A stretch of DNA of 64,000 nucleotides from Nymphaea colorata (taxonomy: Eukaryota > Streptophyta > Magnoliopsida > Nymphaeales > Nymphaeaceae), in assembly GCF_008831285.2 (NCBI RefSeq), contig NC_045140.1, forward strand, positions 26,120,131-26,184,130, given 5' to 3'. The notes below the pieces were generated by a model. It was not told where the DNA came from, did not search any database, and saw nothing but the letters and a program-made list of their open reading frames with translations. The position numbers and the translations under genes are program-made. This document shows, in pieces, positions 23,900 to 36,529 of the stretch; position 1 is the stretch's first letter; the number at the start of each line of letters is the position of its first letter.

Positions 23900-26800
23900 C
23901 CCACTCATTTTGCGGCTTCCCTTTTTATCTTTCCGTTCTTCCCACGACTGGTGCAGTCCTTGTGTGGTTTAGAAGGTTTAGAAAATTGAGAAAGGTTAGA
24001 CTGACGATGTATTCCGAGAGTCTCTACGAGGGTCAATGAGCATATCAAGATCCTTGTTCCCCATTGCCTTTGCCTTCTGAATTTGGTATTGTACTTCGTA
24101 AATCTGATTCGCTTTCAGGCAGCGGCGGAACCAAAAATTTTTTAGGTGTGAAACATTGTTATAGAATTCTCATTTTTGAAAATACACATATATAAATAAG
24201 TAAATAATTGTAAGAAATTTTTATAAAAATAAATAAAAATGTTGTGGACAGACTATATGTAACTACGCTATTACTTCCAGGTTGGAGTATAATATTTTCA
24301 CTTAGTTGAACTACATTCCACCCGAATTTAATTAATTTGTATCCCTGCTTACAATCTACAACCAGTAATAAAAAAATGTCCCCCCCCCCTTCATTACTAA
24401 GTACCTACCGTGCATGCAACTTTCTCTCATCTTGATTCACATTCACTATGGGCTTCCTTTGGGACTGTGCCGCCTCGATCCGTCCATGGAATGACGATGC
24501 AGTTCGAAGGAGAGCTTTTTTTCCTTTGTCAAGTAGTGTGAATCATAGTGCTGATCATATGCACCCGGTGGGAATTAGTTCTTCTTTCATCATGTATTCT
24601 ATAGTGGATGAGGATTGATGACACTGTTGAACAATTTACTAATATAATATAGTTTTCTATGTTTCATCCTTACTTTACAGCTTAAACCTATGAGTAAAAT
24701 AAAGGAAGTATGACCCACATTCTTTTAAAGAGGTGAAGGCTATATAGAGTGTAAGCATCATCTACCTGACCCGTCACGTCCTCTGCTTGCAGCTTTCCTT
24801 GCCAATCAAAAAAGAAAGTGCAATGGCCGCAAGAGAATGGACCGAACACAGCGGGTGGCCCAACATGTATCATGGATCTCCAAACCTAGCTACTTCAACA
24901 GTCTACAGATATATATGAAGCACAAAATAAGAATTGGGTTCAGAAGTGGATTTCTGGATTTATACTTGAAGATGGAAAACATCTGCTTAAGTTTCATCTT
25001 TTAATGTAAAACAGACCTCAAACTCTTGGTAAATAATGAAAAGAGGTAGTGTTCACATAGTAGGCAAATCATGAATGTGAAATGAAGTGCAAAGACCCAA
25101 AAAAAAAAACGGAAATGGCCAAAAAAAGGAAAATTGTGGAAATAGAACAAAAAAAAAGGAGCAAATAATAGCTACTTATTGTCATATGAATGCTGACACA
25201 TTTAGTATGACAAATAATATCTCATTTTATCAATTAGATATCGTTTTTATTGCGCAAGAAATTACCATATTTGGTAAAATATTGTTTCCTACTTCCTACC
25301 CGGTTAACTATTATACTTTTATGAAGGTATTGGATCTGCCCTAACCCCTGCCAGCTTTTTTCTAAAGGTATTGGATCTGCAAAAGTCGGTTCTTCATCCC
25401 CAAGTCTTTGACTCTTTGGTGAGTTGGCTAATTCACCGATTCAGTTGAATCACTTGCGAATTGGTTATAAATAATATACAGATAGTTTAACCAATTAAGA
25501 GCTAATTGATTTGGGAGCAAACTAAGATCAAATATGGGCCTTGAACTTTTTCTTGATTCCTTTTGTTGAAAATTTCTACTGAAACTGTCTTTAGTGTTAT
25601 AACAGAAAACATGTTTAAGCTTGATTTTCCCTTCATCTAGGAGAAAAGAAGAAAAGATATGCTGGTAGTTCAAAGGAAGAACCTCCATAGATAACAAGCT
25701 TCCTTGTGGAAGAACTAGGATTGTGTTCTAGCAGTCCGGAAAGATGTGGAAGAGGCTCCTAAGACATAGCATGAAAGAGTAATAATATTAGAGAAAGAAG
25801 CTCTAACTGCCTCTTTCGCATCTAATTAGTTGTAAAAAGTGTCTCATAAGTCGAAATGCTGTATATATAAAGTAAAGCGCATGGTACCCTCAAGTCACCT
25901 ATTTACGTTCATGTTGTGAAAACTATAGCTAGAATTTGCATTACTAATGCATATGAAATAGAACCTTATGCATGATTTATTTGGAACTATATGCTAAATC
26001 GCACATGCTACTAATTTCGACAAAAATAAATGCATTTCATAATCTTAAAATTGGGCATGCCTTAGGCCATTAATTTTTCAAAATATCATATTTATGCTAG
26101 AGCTGATCAAAACTAGGCGTGTTTTTAAAATGTATTTCATTTGTAAAAAAGAAATTAAGCTTCTCTTAAATAACTGTAGGTGCTCCAAACCCTTTCTCTC
26201 TGTCACGAATTAGTTCTTGCAGGAAAAATACACCAATATCCATGCACGGATACGGTCTATATATATTGCCTTACCTAATTTAATTAGGTGCTTCATATGA
26301 GCACACATGTATGTATATGAGCTCACATGCATGTATATGCATGTCACCTGCCGCTGCTTAATTGATTTACCACCTCAATAAAATGACAATAATTCTAAAG
26401 TTGTTTTTAAAATAAATAAATAAATAAAAAAACAGTTTGAGGCTGATTCTCTTGTATCGATCATTGCGTAATATTATTCATCTTACGTGCGTGCATGCAG
26501 TTTCCACGTCCGCCACAGGTTCAATGTGTTTGATTAATTAATTTGGAAGGAGAAAAACAAACTTTGATTTCAATTCTGAACGTCTCTCCATAAATTGCAA
26601 CATACTCAATCAATCCGTTCTTATCCTCATGAGCCTCTGCATATGTCATCAATTTCATAAAGGGCCGTCCACATTAATCAAAACTAAATGTTCTGCCATT
26701 TTATGCGATTATATATGCTAATTCAGAGAAAGGAAAGGAGGATACGACTCCAAAAAGGCAAAAAAATATATAGATTGAAGTAAATTTTTTTTGTTATTTC

Positions 26801-29370
26801 GGCGTCGTCGTGAACCGCCTGCATGTGTAAAGCTATAAACTTCAAGAAAGCTACCAACAAAGATGCGTTCACACGCGACAGCGAGTTACTTCCTTTTCTG
26901 CAATTTTCGTGCCCTAAATTTCATAAAAAGAAAAAGGTGGAAGGAAATTATAAACTAGAAAAACGCTCGGGTTATTAATTAGGAAGGAAGGCTGTGGATT
27001 AATTAGCTTGAGATCTGAAGTGAGCAGAAAGAAAATCTGAACGTTGGGCTTCCCGAAAACGCTTCGCGATCCACATGGCTCAGATGATGAGCTAAATGAC
27101 AGTTCATCAGCCACTGGAGTCGAATTCCTCCTCATCTTAAAGACTGAGGAGAAAGCGTTACTACGTGGTGCTGAGCACAACGTGTCCCTGTAATTCGCCC
27201 GTTGAAGCCTGAAGGGTAAGTTTCGTAAAGGCTCCTGATTAATTCCATATCAAGCTTGAAGAAGATGTTGTCCATTAATGACAGAAACATTGTTTCTTTA
27301 AAGGCTGAGATAACAAGCCATTAAAAGCTTTACCAAAAGGCTTGTAATTTTCTGATGTGGTTGGCCTTTTGTGGTGCCTCTCTAACAGGCAAGCTAAGGA
27401 CGGACATGGAGAAGACGGAGAACACAGATTTAGATTCATGTTCTTTGCTCGGTATGCTGACATCAGGAAAATACAGCTTCAGTTGGGAGCTTCACCAAAT
27501 TGTGCCAATACAGATGCACCTCGGTCATGGTCATGAAATATTGACCTTCTTCAACTCATAATTAAGGTGGTAGACGTAAGCCCCACCAAGTGAAGGGAGC
27601 TATTATTGGAGTTAATTATTGCTGTCATTGGGTAAGTAGTATATGTGAAGATCATGCTCAGGATCGGGACTGCAAAAGTCATCGTCACTTAGGTAGGTAG
27701 CATTCAGATCGGTAAGACGTCAAGTTGAAGGAGGTGATCGATAGTTCAACACCTCATCCGGTGCATAAATCTGTGAAGGTCCTTCTGGTTCCAGCTTGTT
27801 CAAGAAGGAAACATGCATGATATTGGACTAATTCCTATCTAGTTCAATAATCTCCTAAAACTAGTGTCATGAGCAAAGGGTTTTGGTCAAAAAAGACGCC
27901 GGCAATGGAACCATGTAGCGTAGGTACATTCATGAAGCATGGGACGATATATGACCACATTAATGGTCTTAGCATATGATCTTAAGTATAAATTTTTGGT
28001 TTCCCAGTATATGGTTCTGATATTCATGCTATTGTCAGAAGATAAAGGGCGATGGTAGCTAAGAGAAGCTTTAAAAATTTTCAATTGAACATGAAAATAT
28101 TGAAAGCAATAACAAGAGATTGCTGGGAAAATGAATTGTGAAAGGAAATAATTACAACAATAGCATGCATAGCTCCGATATGACACCATAAACGCATCCA
28201 TGGGGAAAACGTAGAATTGGATTTTTGATCGTTCTTCCAACTTACAAGGTTCTAAATGACTCAAACATTCATGTGATAAGCAAAAAAATAAAGTACAAGT
28301 ATGGATAAGCTCACATGGCAAAGATGGCTTCTATGTCTTGTTTGACATAATCTAGTAGCGGTCTGCCTAAACCCAGTTCGCCTATCAAAACAAGGAAACA
28401 TAAGGGGAACCTCAAAGATTTTACCAATTGGAGACGTGCCAATATGTGGTTGAGGGACAGGAGTGTCATGAGATGGACTGCTCCTTAACCTAGTTAGGAA
28501 AAAGGTAAATCACCGTTGTAAATTAGCTCAAACCTAGTTAAATTACTATTGATTTCCACACTTTCCAATGTCCTAATGAACTGTATAAATCTTATTTTAG
28601 AAACCAAGATAAGCGTGCTACCTACACTCAAAACACAAGCAAAATCCTTGCTATAAGGGGCTAATAATAAGTACACCTTGATACTCAGTTTTCCTTCTTT
28701 TATAAGATTTGGTTTACCATATCTTCTCCTGAAGCCAATGGAAAGAGAAAGAAGCAGTTTGGTTACATTGAGTCTAAAAAAGCTAGATGTGCTTGCAATA
28801 ACTTAGAATGTTAAACTCTATTGGTCCTTGACATAAAAGCTTTCCATATGTTTCAAAGTCCGCGAGAGAGCTGAAAAGAAGTTGACTTTCCCGAGAAGAA
28901 GAAGCATTACTATAGATGGCCTTTCTTCTACCGTAAAAAACAAAAGTGAAAAGAGAGAAAGATGTGAATGGTACTTTTAAGTTTTTCGTTTTTCGATAAC
29001 GAGGGAAACCGCCATGTTTTTTTTTTGGCACGTCGAACTTGGGGGGCCAGGAAGCAATCAGTCACCATGAAAGAGAAGAGAGCCAACACGAAAGAGTGGA
29101 AGTTCAGTCCAAAAGAAAGGAAAGGAAGAAAGAAAAAAGATACATTGGAGCCTTGCACGCATGGCAAAGTTTCATATATGTGTTATTTTTCTGTCATAGA
29201 TCACCACATATGCACGTAAACACAGACAACGAGGGGTCTACGCATACCCCAAGGCAAATGCATGAAACGAATAACCAAAGCTAAGAAGAAAGAAAATAGC
29301 CATGACCGATAGGAGCAATGATGTACACTTTCTCCCGCACAAATGTTTTTGCTGCTCATGACACTCAGTC
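23900..29370. other. Intergenic stretch of 5.4 kb without a recognised gene
   Basis: It is AT-rich, with a C9 run near 24378, an A-rich low-complexity patch at 25097-25160 and many ATGCAT/CATGCA motifs at 26225-26350. A repeat beginning GGCGGAACCAAAAATTTTTT at 24123 resembles the ends of short elements at 57.8-60.8 kb. ORFs at 26914-27180 and 27887-28321 (minus) have no motif I know. Confidence 0.5.
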
Positions 29371-29372
29371 AT

Positions 29373-29966
29373 CTATAGATGCAGCGTGAGATCCAGCTTT
29401 GGCTCCCTAGAAAGAAAACCAGGGGCGTCGTCTTCGATTTCAAGGACGTCTGGGGCATTGTTTGATCCCTTTCTTGAAGATGGTCCCTCTAAAGGAACCT
29501 GCCCGTCCTTTGCCACCATCTGCCTGTACTTCCTCTGCCAGGTGAGGAAGTTTACATCATCCTCTGCATGGGCTCCCTCGAGGGCTCTCGGCCTCTTGGG
29601 AGGGACGTTGGGCCTAGTGGCAGCGCCGGCAGATCCGAGAGACATATTCTGAGAGGAGAAAAAGCCTGCAGGTTGGTAGAGAGCAGGGGGCCTGACATGA
29701 GAGTTGAGGTAGAAGGAAGCTGGGTTGAAGACGAAAGGGCGGGGGTTCAGCGCAGGGGCTGAGTAATCTTTTGGCTTCTGCTGCTTCTTTGCTTCAGACC
29801 TCTCCCTCTTGTGAGCATTCTGGTGACCACCCAAGGCTTGAGAAGTCTGGAATTTCTTGTTGCAGAACTGACAGGGAAACTCCTTGGGCTCAGGAAGGTT
29901 ATCAGGCTTTGGGGTCGCCATGGCCTCCTTCGTCGTCACACTCTTCTCCTCCTCCTGATCAGCCAT
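29373..29966 (-). CDS. Single C2H2 zinc-finger repressor with QALGGH and EAR motifs
   Basis: This is an intronless plant C2H2 transcription factor of 197 residues. The finger is at residues 32-52 in C-x2-C-x12-H-x3-H form and contains the plant-specific QALGGH DNA-contact helix, followed by basic HKRER. The C-terminus ends in LDLTLHL, an LxLxL-type EAR motif that recruits TOPLESS co-repressors. One finger plus a terminal EAR is typical of the ZFP1-4/GIS/KNUCKLES group, nuclear regulators of trichome, flower or hormone responses. Which member this is cannot be told. The reading frame extends upstream to 30008, but that codon is GTG and overlaps a TATA-like motif, so the ATG at 29966 (start MADQEEE) is preferred. 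Residues 70-110 are rich in Pro, Phe and Ser and probably disordered. Neighbours are unrelated. Confidence 0.94.
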   Translation of the reverse strand: MADQEEEKSVTTKEAMATPKPDNLPEPKEFPCQFCNKKFQTSQALGGHQNAHKRERSEAKKQQKPKDYSAPALNPRPFVFNPASFYLNSHVRPPALYQPAGFFSSQNMSLGSAGAATRPNVPPKRPRALEGAHAEDDVNFLTWQRKYRQMVAKDGQVPLEGPSSRKGSNNAPDVLEIEDDAPGFLSREPKLDLTLHL

Positions 29967-30052
29967 GCTTGCCAAGCAACCAAATAAACGGGGAAACTTT
30001 ATAGACACCCAAGAAGAATTGAATCCCCTACCAGGGCTTTCACTTCCTTGGG

Positions 30053-30058
30053 TTTATA
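30053..30058 (-). promoter_or_regulatory. TATA box of the C2H2 gene
   Basis: The minus strand reads TCTATAAACC about 90 bases before the ATG, leaving a leader of about 55-60 bases. A second TATAAA at 29998-30003 is only about 32 bases from the ATG and would leave almost no leader. Confidence 0.55.
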
Positions 30059-30239
30059 GAAGGAGTGAGGCAAACATAGCAGGGAAAGACTCAAGTCTTT
30101 CTGGGTTTGGCAGGGTTGTGTGAGAGGCCATTTGGAATGTGACAGATTATGAGATAAAGAGAGAAAGGGAGAGAAGCATGTTCTGCCGTTTTTTTGCAGA
30201 GACGGCATGCTATACACGACATGTTTTTAAATCATTTCC

Positions 30240-33200
30240 GCCTGTTATTAAAGAAAGAGATTAAGAAGGGAAGTGAGATCTTTGCCTCTTATTTCTTCTG
30301 ATCTCCAAATCGAGCCAACACTTCAAAAATTTGCATAATCGCACGGGAATAAGAAAGTCTGAAATATAAGGCAGGAGTTTGTGATGATAAGAGCAGTGTC
30401 AGTTACCTCCTCTTTTTTTTTTTTTTGGTGGCGAGAAACCCTAGCCCTAGTTACTAGGCTCAAAGGTACTGCTTCAAGTGGTATTCTTAAGGTAAAATGC
30501 GGCTTATATTTCATTTTCTTTGTTATTATTTGAAAAAAAAAAGATTTGCAAAATAAGGTTTTCTTTTTCCAAAAAAGTACATTAATGAGGCAAATTTGAA
30601 AAAAGAAACTCGATTTTTTGGTGCTATATAAGGCATACTTAAATTTGAATTTATTTCATTTATCTGAGTCCTTTAAGTGTACTAATGCAAGTGGTTGAAA
30701 TGAAATTCAAATTTGAGTGTATTTAATTACATCTTAAAAAATCGAGCATATTTTTATAAAATATTATCATTAAATAGTAGAGAAAATCTCGCTGCCATGG
30801 TTTCAGTACATGTGAGACCATTGTCGGAAATTCAAAAAAGGGAAAAAAGGAAAACCGACTTGGTGCACGCAGCATCAGGAAAGCATTTGCACCATAATTA
30901 AGATACATTCCGTTTCAGGCACCCAATATTTGCTCAAAATAATTAAAACCCACTTAACGACTTCGTTACATGGGCAAAAAGCCATCAAATGACGTTGCGC
31001 CATGTGTGAAAAGTTGTTTCAAAATCTCTTGCGCTGCCATCCAAGCAACTTGACTTGAACACTACATGCAGCGGTAGGTTATTGTGTTGGCTTGATTTGC
31101 CGATGCTGCAGGTGGTCATTCCCTTCCCCCAGGAATGGTTTTATGGTTGCAGTTTAAGAAAAAAATGAGGCTGATTCATGGCGTTATTACGAAACACTTG
31201 TAAGAGATCAAATTGACCAGGCGATATGTACTTCTTTATGAAAAAATCTCAACAGGATAAATGAATACAATAATAAGTGGCTACTGGGATGTCATTTTTA
31301 TTAATATGAAAGATGCTAACCCGAGTTACCAACCAATTTTTTTTTTTTTTTAAATTTTAAAGGACAGACCTGGATCTAGTTCCTTTTTCTTTTAACATCT
31401 CACCATTATGAGTTGATTTGCATCAAAACGGACCTTCAATTTGTGATCTGCATCCATAGGGTTTATTATGGGAAAACTACCTGAGAACTGACTCAATTGG
31501 GAGAGAGCAAAAGAGAGAAGGAAAGCAGAACATGTGGAGTGCCAATCTATGGCGAGTATCAAATTGCTTTTCGTCGATGCAAATCTTGTGTCTCAATCTT
31601 TCACTTAACATCTTAGACAACTCAAATCAATTATATTGAAGATATACTTTTACATGTTGCATGGGGGGAGGGTTATACATCAATTCATGTGACAATGTAT
31701 TATGAGAAAATTCAATCCCGTAGTAAAGATTTTTGAAGATATTAGTCTTCAAAAGTTTATAAGTTTGTTAGATGGTTAATTATTCTGGTTCTTAGCTTTT
31801 TTTGGCAACGAACTATAGCTACTAGAGGTCAGGTTAGGATCTGCTGAACTAGGAGCCCAAGTTTAATGTATGACTGAGCTACTAGTACCTCTTAAACTAC
31901 ACATCCAGATTTTATTATGCCTAGTTGTCTTTGTGCTGTGATAGAGTCACTAAAGCGTCAGTAATGGTAAGGTCATAACTTTTAGGCGCATGTTACCCAA
32001 TTAGTAAGACATTAGCCTCTCAATTGGCATCTTGTTGTTCAATATTTGCTCTTAGTTTCGACCAAATGCATTATATGTTTCTTTTGGTCACGCTATTTTC
32101 TCATATAAAAAGTATTTAATACCACCAAGCATGTCATCAATGAGCAAGGTTACGTGTTTAAAGCCACACCACTCTATAAGAAGGCAATCTTTTATACTTT
32201 TTCCAGCATATGGACATCATTGAAGAACACCACTTGTTTGTATTCTGTTTTACTGCCGATACTTCCAAGCATAAGGAATTTTATTATCTACGAGAGCTCC
32301 AAGTGGGAAGCCAAAAAACCTATGGTATGGCCATCAATGCGAAGTTACTATCATCTGAACTACAGCTTCTATGGATGTCTTAACATGATTGCTATGATTT
32401 TGTCTATTAAATTTCTTGTTTCATGGTTTCACTGGTTATAATATAAGAGCATAAGCACAGACACTCACTCTCACTTCCTTTGTTTTAGGGATTAGCTAGC
32501 AATTTTCTTTCACACATTTGCGAGGTGGATTCCGTCCTTCAGGTTTGTCGACTGGCCATATCATATCATATTTTGCATCTTACATTTCAATCGTTCTTTT
32601 TCATTCGTTTTATATGTCTTTGGGATTTCAAGATGTGCTACTATTTTTGGGTAAGGGTTCTCTCTTTTTTCATTGTACTGCATTTCTTCTGTGCCTGGGG
32701 ATTTTTTGTGCATGGTCATCAAAAGCGGCCTCACTGTCAACCATCAGGTGCATATTGGGGAGTCTTTCTTTTCGTTGAAAGAGAAGAAAGTGGCTATGGC
32801 CATGAAGGGAATCACGGGCATAGGATGAACTTTTTGGTAGCCACCGGTAAGGTATAGCGGGGACCGTCATCACCAGTATAGGTCGAACATAAGAACGTCG
32901 GCTCGTCACTTCACCGATGCTTTTGGAGTCATTGACATGTGATTTTCCAACGCCTAAACTCAACATGGTTGTTGATCCGTAGCCCTCTTAAAGGAGGCAT
33001 CGAAATTGTTATGACCCAGATCCATTAAACTAGGAGTCCAGTTGATGTAGCTTGACTGAGAGCCCATTAGATGCACGAAATTTTTGTAAGTAATAATATG
33101 CATTGACATTTATGACACGGGCGCAAACTAAACCATCGGGGTTGCTTGGGCTGAAATGCTAATACTAGTGTTTGAGAGATCAAATGACTAAACTACCCCT

Positions 33201-34220
33201 CATTAACGGGACACATGTCCAAAGCAAAAACTGAAAACCTTCCCCTTTCTAAGGACAAAATTTAGAAAGCGAAGAATTAATAAATGACAATCACACCCTT
33301 TACAATGGGTTGTGAGGCTAGGGACTTCTAAGGGTCGACCCCTAGGTTATTGACTACCCTCTCCAAACTAAGAGATAATATTCAACCCAAAGACCACCAA
33401 GTTGCATATGCTTCCCTTTCCAAAACCCCTGCTTAATGAGAATCATTTATGCCTTCCTTTAACTATGACTTTAATGCTCTTGTCTTCCTCCGGAAAGGAA
33501 AGGAAATCCTCAAAAGAGGTCAAAGCTCCTTTCCTTTTTTTCCTACCTTATGAGGTTCAGGGTTTAGGGTTTAAGAGAGGTTTAGGATTGTTTTGAGGAT
33601 TAGATGGACTTAAAGGTTACTCCGAAAAGGAAAGGAAATCCTCAAAAGAGGTCAAAGCCTCTTTCCTTTTTTCCTACCTCATGAGGTTCAGGGTTTAGGG
33701 TTTAAGGGAGGTTTAGGGTTGTTTTGAGGATTAGATGGACTTAAAGGTTACTCCCTTCAACTTGAAAGTAATTTTTCTTGGTATGAATTTAAGGAAAGAG
33801 AGTAAGGTCGCTCAATGGCATCATTTAAAAAGGTTTGATACAATGTTTTCGGGCGCCTGTTAACAGGCTTATCTCTGACGCATTTTATAAGCGCCAAAGC
33901 TGCCGCTCTGACGGCTGTTACACCTCTGACTCTCTTGGTGCTGTTAAAAAGCGGTTGTTCACTGGCGCTTTCCACACGCTAGAGCTGAAAAAGAATTGTG
34001 GTAGTGTGCATGTTGTCAACTGGATCCCTTCTATTTAGTCTGCCGACCCAAATCCAATCTATTTGCAGCTCAGGAGTCCTACCTCAACCCTCCCCATATT
34101 CATACGATATTGATGCCCAGAAGGTCCTTTTCGTATTGTGTAAAATCTGATTAGAACCCGATCCAGTCGAAAAAAATTAAAAGCAGCTTAGAGCAAGCAC
34201 ATTACAGGCCATATACACAT
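30240..34220. other. Intergenic stretch of 4 kb without a recognised gene
   Basis: Only short ORFs without motifs, poly-T runs and a tandem duplication at 33491-33754 are seen. A GC-richer block at 33845-33990 with a CCTGTTAACAGG palindrome is unexplained. Confidence 0.45.
33491..33754. repeat. Tandem duplication of 132 bases with telomere-like motif
   Basis: Two copies, about 33491-33622 and 33623-33754, differ at few positions. Each carries AGGAAATCCTCAAAAGAGG, CATGAGGTTCAGGGTTTAGG or its CTTATGAGG variant, and ends TTAAAGGTTACTCC. Each copy includes GGGTTTAGGGTTTAAG, close to the plant telomere unit TTTAGGG. Confidence 0.9.
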
Positions 34221-34223
34221 TTT

Positions 34224-34301
34224 CCCATTTATTCGCATATGTAAGTTTAGATGCTAACACATCCCATTTATTCGCATATGTAAGTTTAGATGCTAACACA
34301 T
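34224..34301. repeat. Perfect 39-base tandem duplication just past the first XTH gene
   Basis: CCCATTTATTCGCATATGTA through CTAACACAT is repeated without a mismatch at 34224-34262 and 34263-34301. It starts about 60 bases past the XTH stop codon at 34364, so it probably lies in the 3' UTR. Confidence 0.9.
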
Positions 34302-34363
34302 CCAGAAAAAGTTCAAAGGTATAACACACAAGTTCTGTCAAAGATGAAACCATGCATATGGTT

Positions 34364-36123
34364 TCATGAATAGAGCCCAAGCGAGCACTCTCTAGGCCAA
34401 CCCTGTGGGAACCTCTTGGCATCTGCACAGTAGTTGTATATCATGTAGTTCTTCCGCACCCAAGCTAGCTTCGCCTGGTCCGACGCCGAAAGGTGGACAC
34501 CTGGGTCGAGCCGACTAGCTGAGTAAGTTTTTTTGCATGACGGATCAGGTGAATCCGTGTAGCTCACACACGCATCCAGGACCAAATCTCTGAATGCAAC
34601 TGTAAATGGGGCTTGAGCCCAGTCAACCTTGATCAGCCCACCTCGTGTGGCCCAGTCTGCATTCCAGATGCTAGAGTGCACCCTCATGGCTTGCTTGTTA
34701 GGGTATGGTATCCCCATAGACTCCCTGTTCTTGTATATTCTTATTGGTACCCCATCTACATACAGCCTGCAATTAATTTAATTCCCCAGACAAGTCAAGG
34801 GGTTAAATATACATGCATACATATAATTTGATCTCTACCCATTAATTTTATTTCAATCCTACTTTTATAAAGGCTGGATTCCTAAGCTAGAATTGCTTGG
34901 ACAGCACTGCTGTTGGTGATGCTCAAAGGAGATCTGTTCTTTTTCTCATAAAAATAACTTTTTGCTGTGTTGGATGAGTGAAAGAGCAATCCTTGCAAAA
35001 GAGTCGAAGCTCCCATCCAACCTCTTGTTCTTGTAGGGCACATAGTCTACTTTCTTGCTTTGGGTATCACTTTTGGTGCATTTGGTGTCTTTTCTTTTGC
35101 AATATAAGAGATCAATGTTTCTAATACTCAAAATGAAAACTAACCACTTACCAGTCTTGCTCACAAAGAAAAAAAAAAGTTTTTTCTCTTTTCTTGCTCA
35201 AATAAGAAAGGCTAAGGAGATGAAGATGGACTTACGTTATCCGAAAAGGAGTCCACAAAATCGAGTAGGTATGGAAATCGACAGTTGGATCGAACCACAG
35301 GTAGAACTGCTGCTCTCTTTCCCCTTCCCCCTGTGTGTAGACATTGGTATGCAAAGTGTAAGGCTGTCCACTCAGATTGCCAAGAAACTCCATGTCGATC
35401 TCGTCCTTCGACCATCCTGATCCAGCCAACTGCATGCCCAACACGTTCATTCCATGCCAATTAGAATTATCGATGAAAACATGGAAACTGAATATAAAGA
35501 TGACGAAACTCGTACGTTAAGACACCTGGATACATCTAAGATACATGTGGCATATCGTTTTCTGTGTCGCTGTTTAATGAGGACAGCGTATGAAAAAGTA
35601 AAAACACCGCATAATTAGCTGTAGACTCAACTAGGTTTACGAGATGATTCAAATTCTAAAATAAGATCTTCCTAAGTGCTGCCATCTGATTAATTTTCCT
35701 TTTTAGCATGTTTATATATGAAGGGATTACATTTTAGGATGATAATTAAACATCTTAGAAGGGTGGACTAAAGTCGTGGTTTAATTCAGTTCAGAAAACG
35801 ACGAAGAGAGACAATTAAGAAGGAAGAAGAGCTCTTGTGCTTACGTAAAACGAGGCTACGGTGCCCGCAGAATTGCCAGGAACGAGCTTGATTTTCATAT
35901 CGAATCTACCATAAAAGAACTGCTGTCTAGATTGAAGGCCTGAGCCCGAGACGCCGTCCAAGGAAAGACGGATCTCTTGGCCTTGGTTAGTGATCACTGT
36001 ATGGTCTCTACCCCACAGAATGTCAACGTCTGTGTTGAAATCTGCCATGGCTGTGACGAGTAAGGCAGAAAAGAGCAGGAGATGGAGATGGAGATGGAGG
36101 GGGGACAGGGGCGAGAAAGCCAT
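34364..36123 (-). CDS. XTH: Xyloglucan endotransglucosylase/hydrolase, copy 1
   Basis: This GH16 enzyme is secreted to the cell wall, where it cuts and rejoins xyloglucan during expansion. Three exons: 36123-35845, 35429-35236 and 34766-34364. All introns are GT-AG and the product is 291 residues, the usual XTH length. The start at 36123 gives a hydrophobic signal peptide ending near TAMA-DF. The catalytic site is [10 protein letters not shown] at 102-111, with nucleophile E103, helper D105 and acid/base E107, followed by the conserved N-glycosylation site NLS at 111. Four C-terminal cysteines (224, 235, 271, 285) fit the two conserved disulfides. The C-terminal XET domain has YMIYNYC and RFPQG. 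A second XTH gene lies upstream in the same orientation with matching splice phases, so the pair is a tandem duplication. Transferase activity is more likely than hydrolase from family frequency, but is not proven here. Confidence 0.96.
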
Positions 36124-36215
36124 GAATACTGCAATATTGCTCCGAAGTGGGCAATGGAGAAAGGGGGAAGCGGGAGTTTGCAGAGTGTGAAGAAGATGGG
36201 AGAATTGGAGCTGCA

Positions 36216-36221
36216 TTTATA
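36216..36221 (-). promoter_or_regulatory. TATA box of XTH copy 1
   Basis: The minus strand reads CGTATAAATG about 95 bases before the ATG. XTH copy 2 has a TATA box at nearly the same distance. Confidence 0.6.
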
Positions 36222-36443
36222 CGGTGGAAAAGTGGAGGAGGTGAAGGGTGGGGAACAGGTTGTAATTGTATGCCTAGCCCTTCATTAAATTGAAGAAGGG
36301 GAGCAAAGGAGTTGGGGCCACCTGGCCGGGAACTGGCTGTCAGCAACTCTTACTCTCCTGCATGCAGCTAACCTCTTAATTCTCCTCAACCTCTTTTTGT
36401 AGTTATGCATAGAACGGATAATGATGCACAAGGCAACGTCCAG

Positions 36444-36445
<2 letters not shown>

Positions 36446-36511
<66 letters not shown>
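36446..36511. repeat. (CT)n microsatellite in the XTH copy 1 promoter
   Basis: About 33 CT units (GA on the coding strand) sit about 230 bases upstream of the TATA box. Long GA/CT tracts can bind plant BPC/GAGA-binding proteins; a role here is only a possibility. Confidence 0.93.
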
Positions 36512-36513
<2 letters not shown>

Positions 36514-36529
36514 CTTTTGTAGTTATACA

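Noticed and set aside
29967-30008. Fourteen-codon extension of the zinc-finger protein
   Set aside because: The upstream codon is GTG and overlaps a TATAAA motif; the ATG at 29966 is better.
32154-32857. Several overlapping plus-strand ORFs rich in Phe and Leu
   Set aside because: They lie in different frames in AT-rich DNA and show no family motif.
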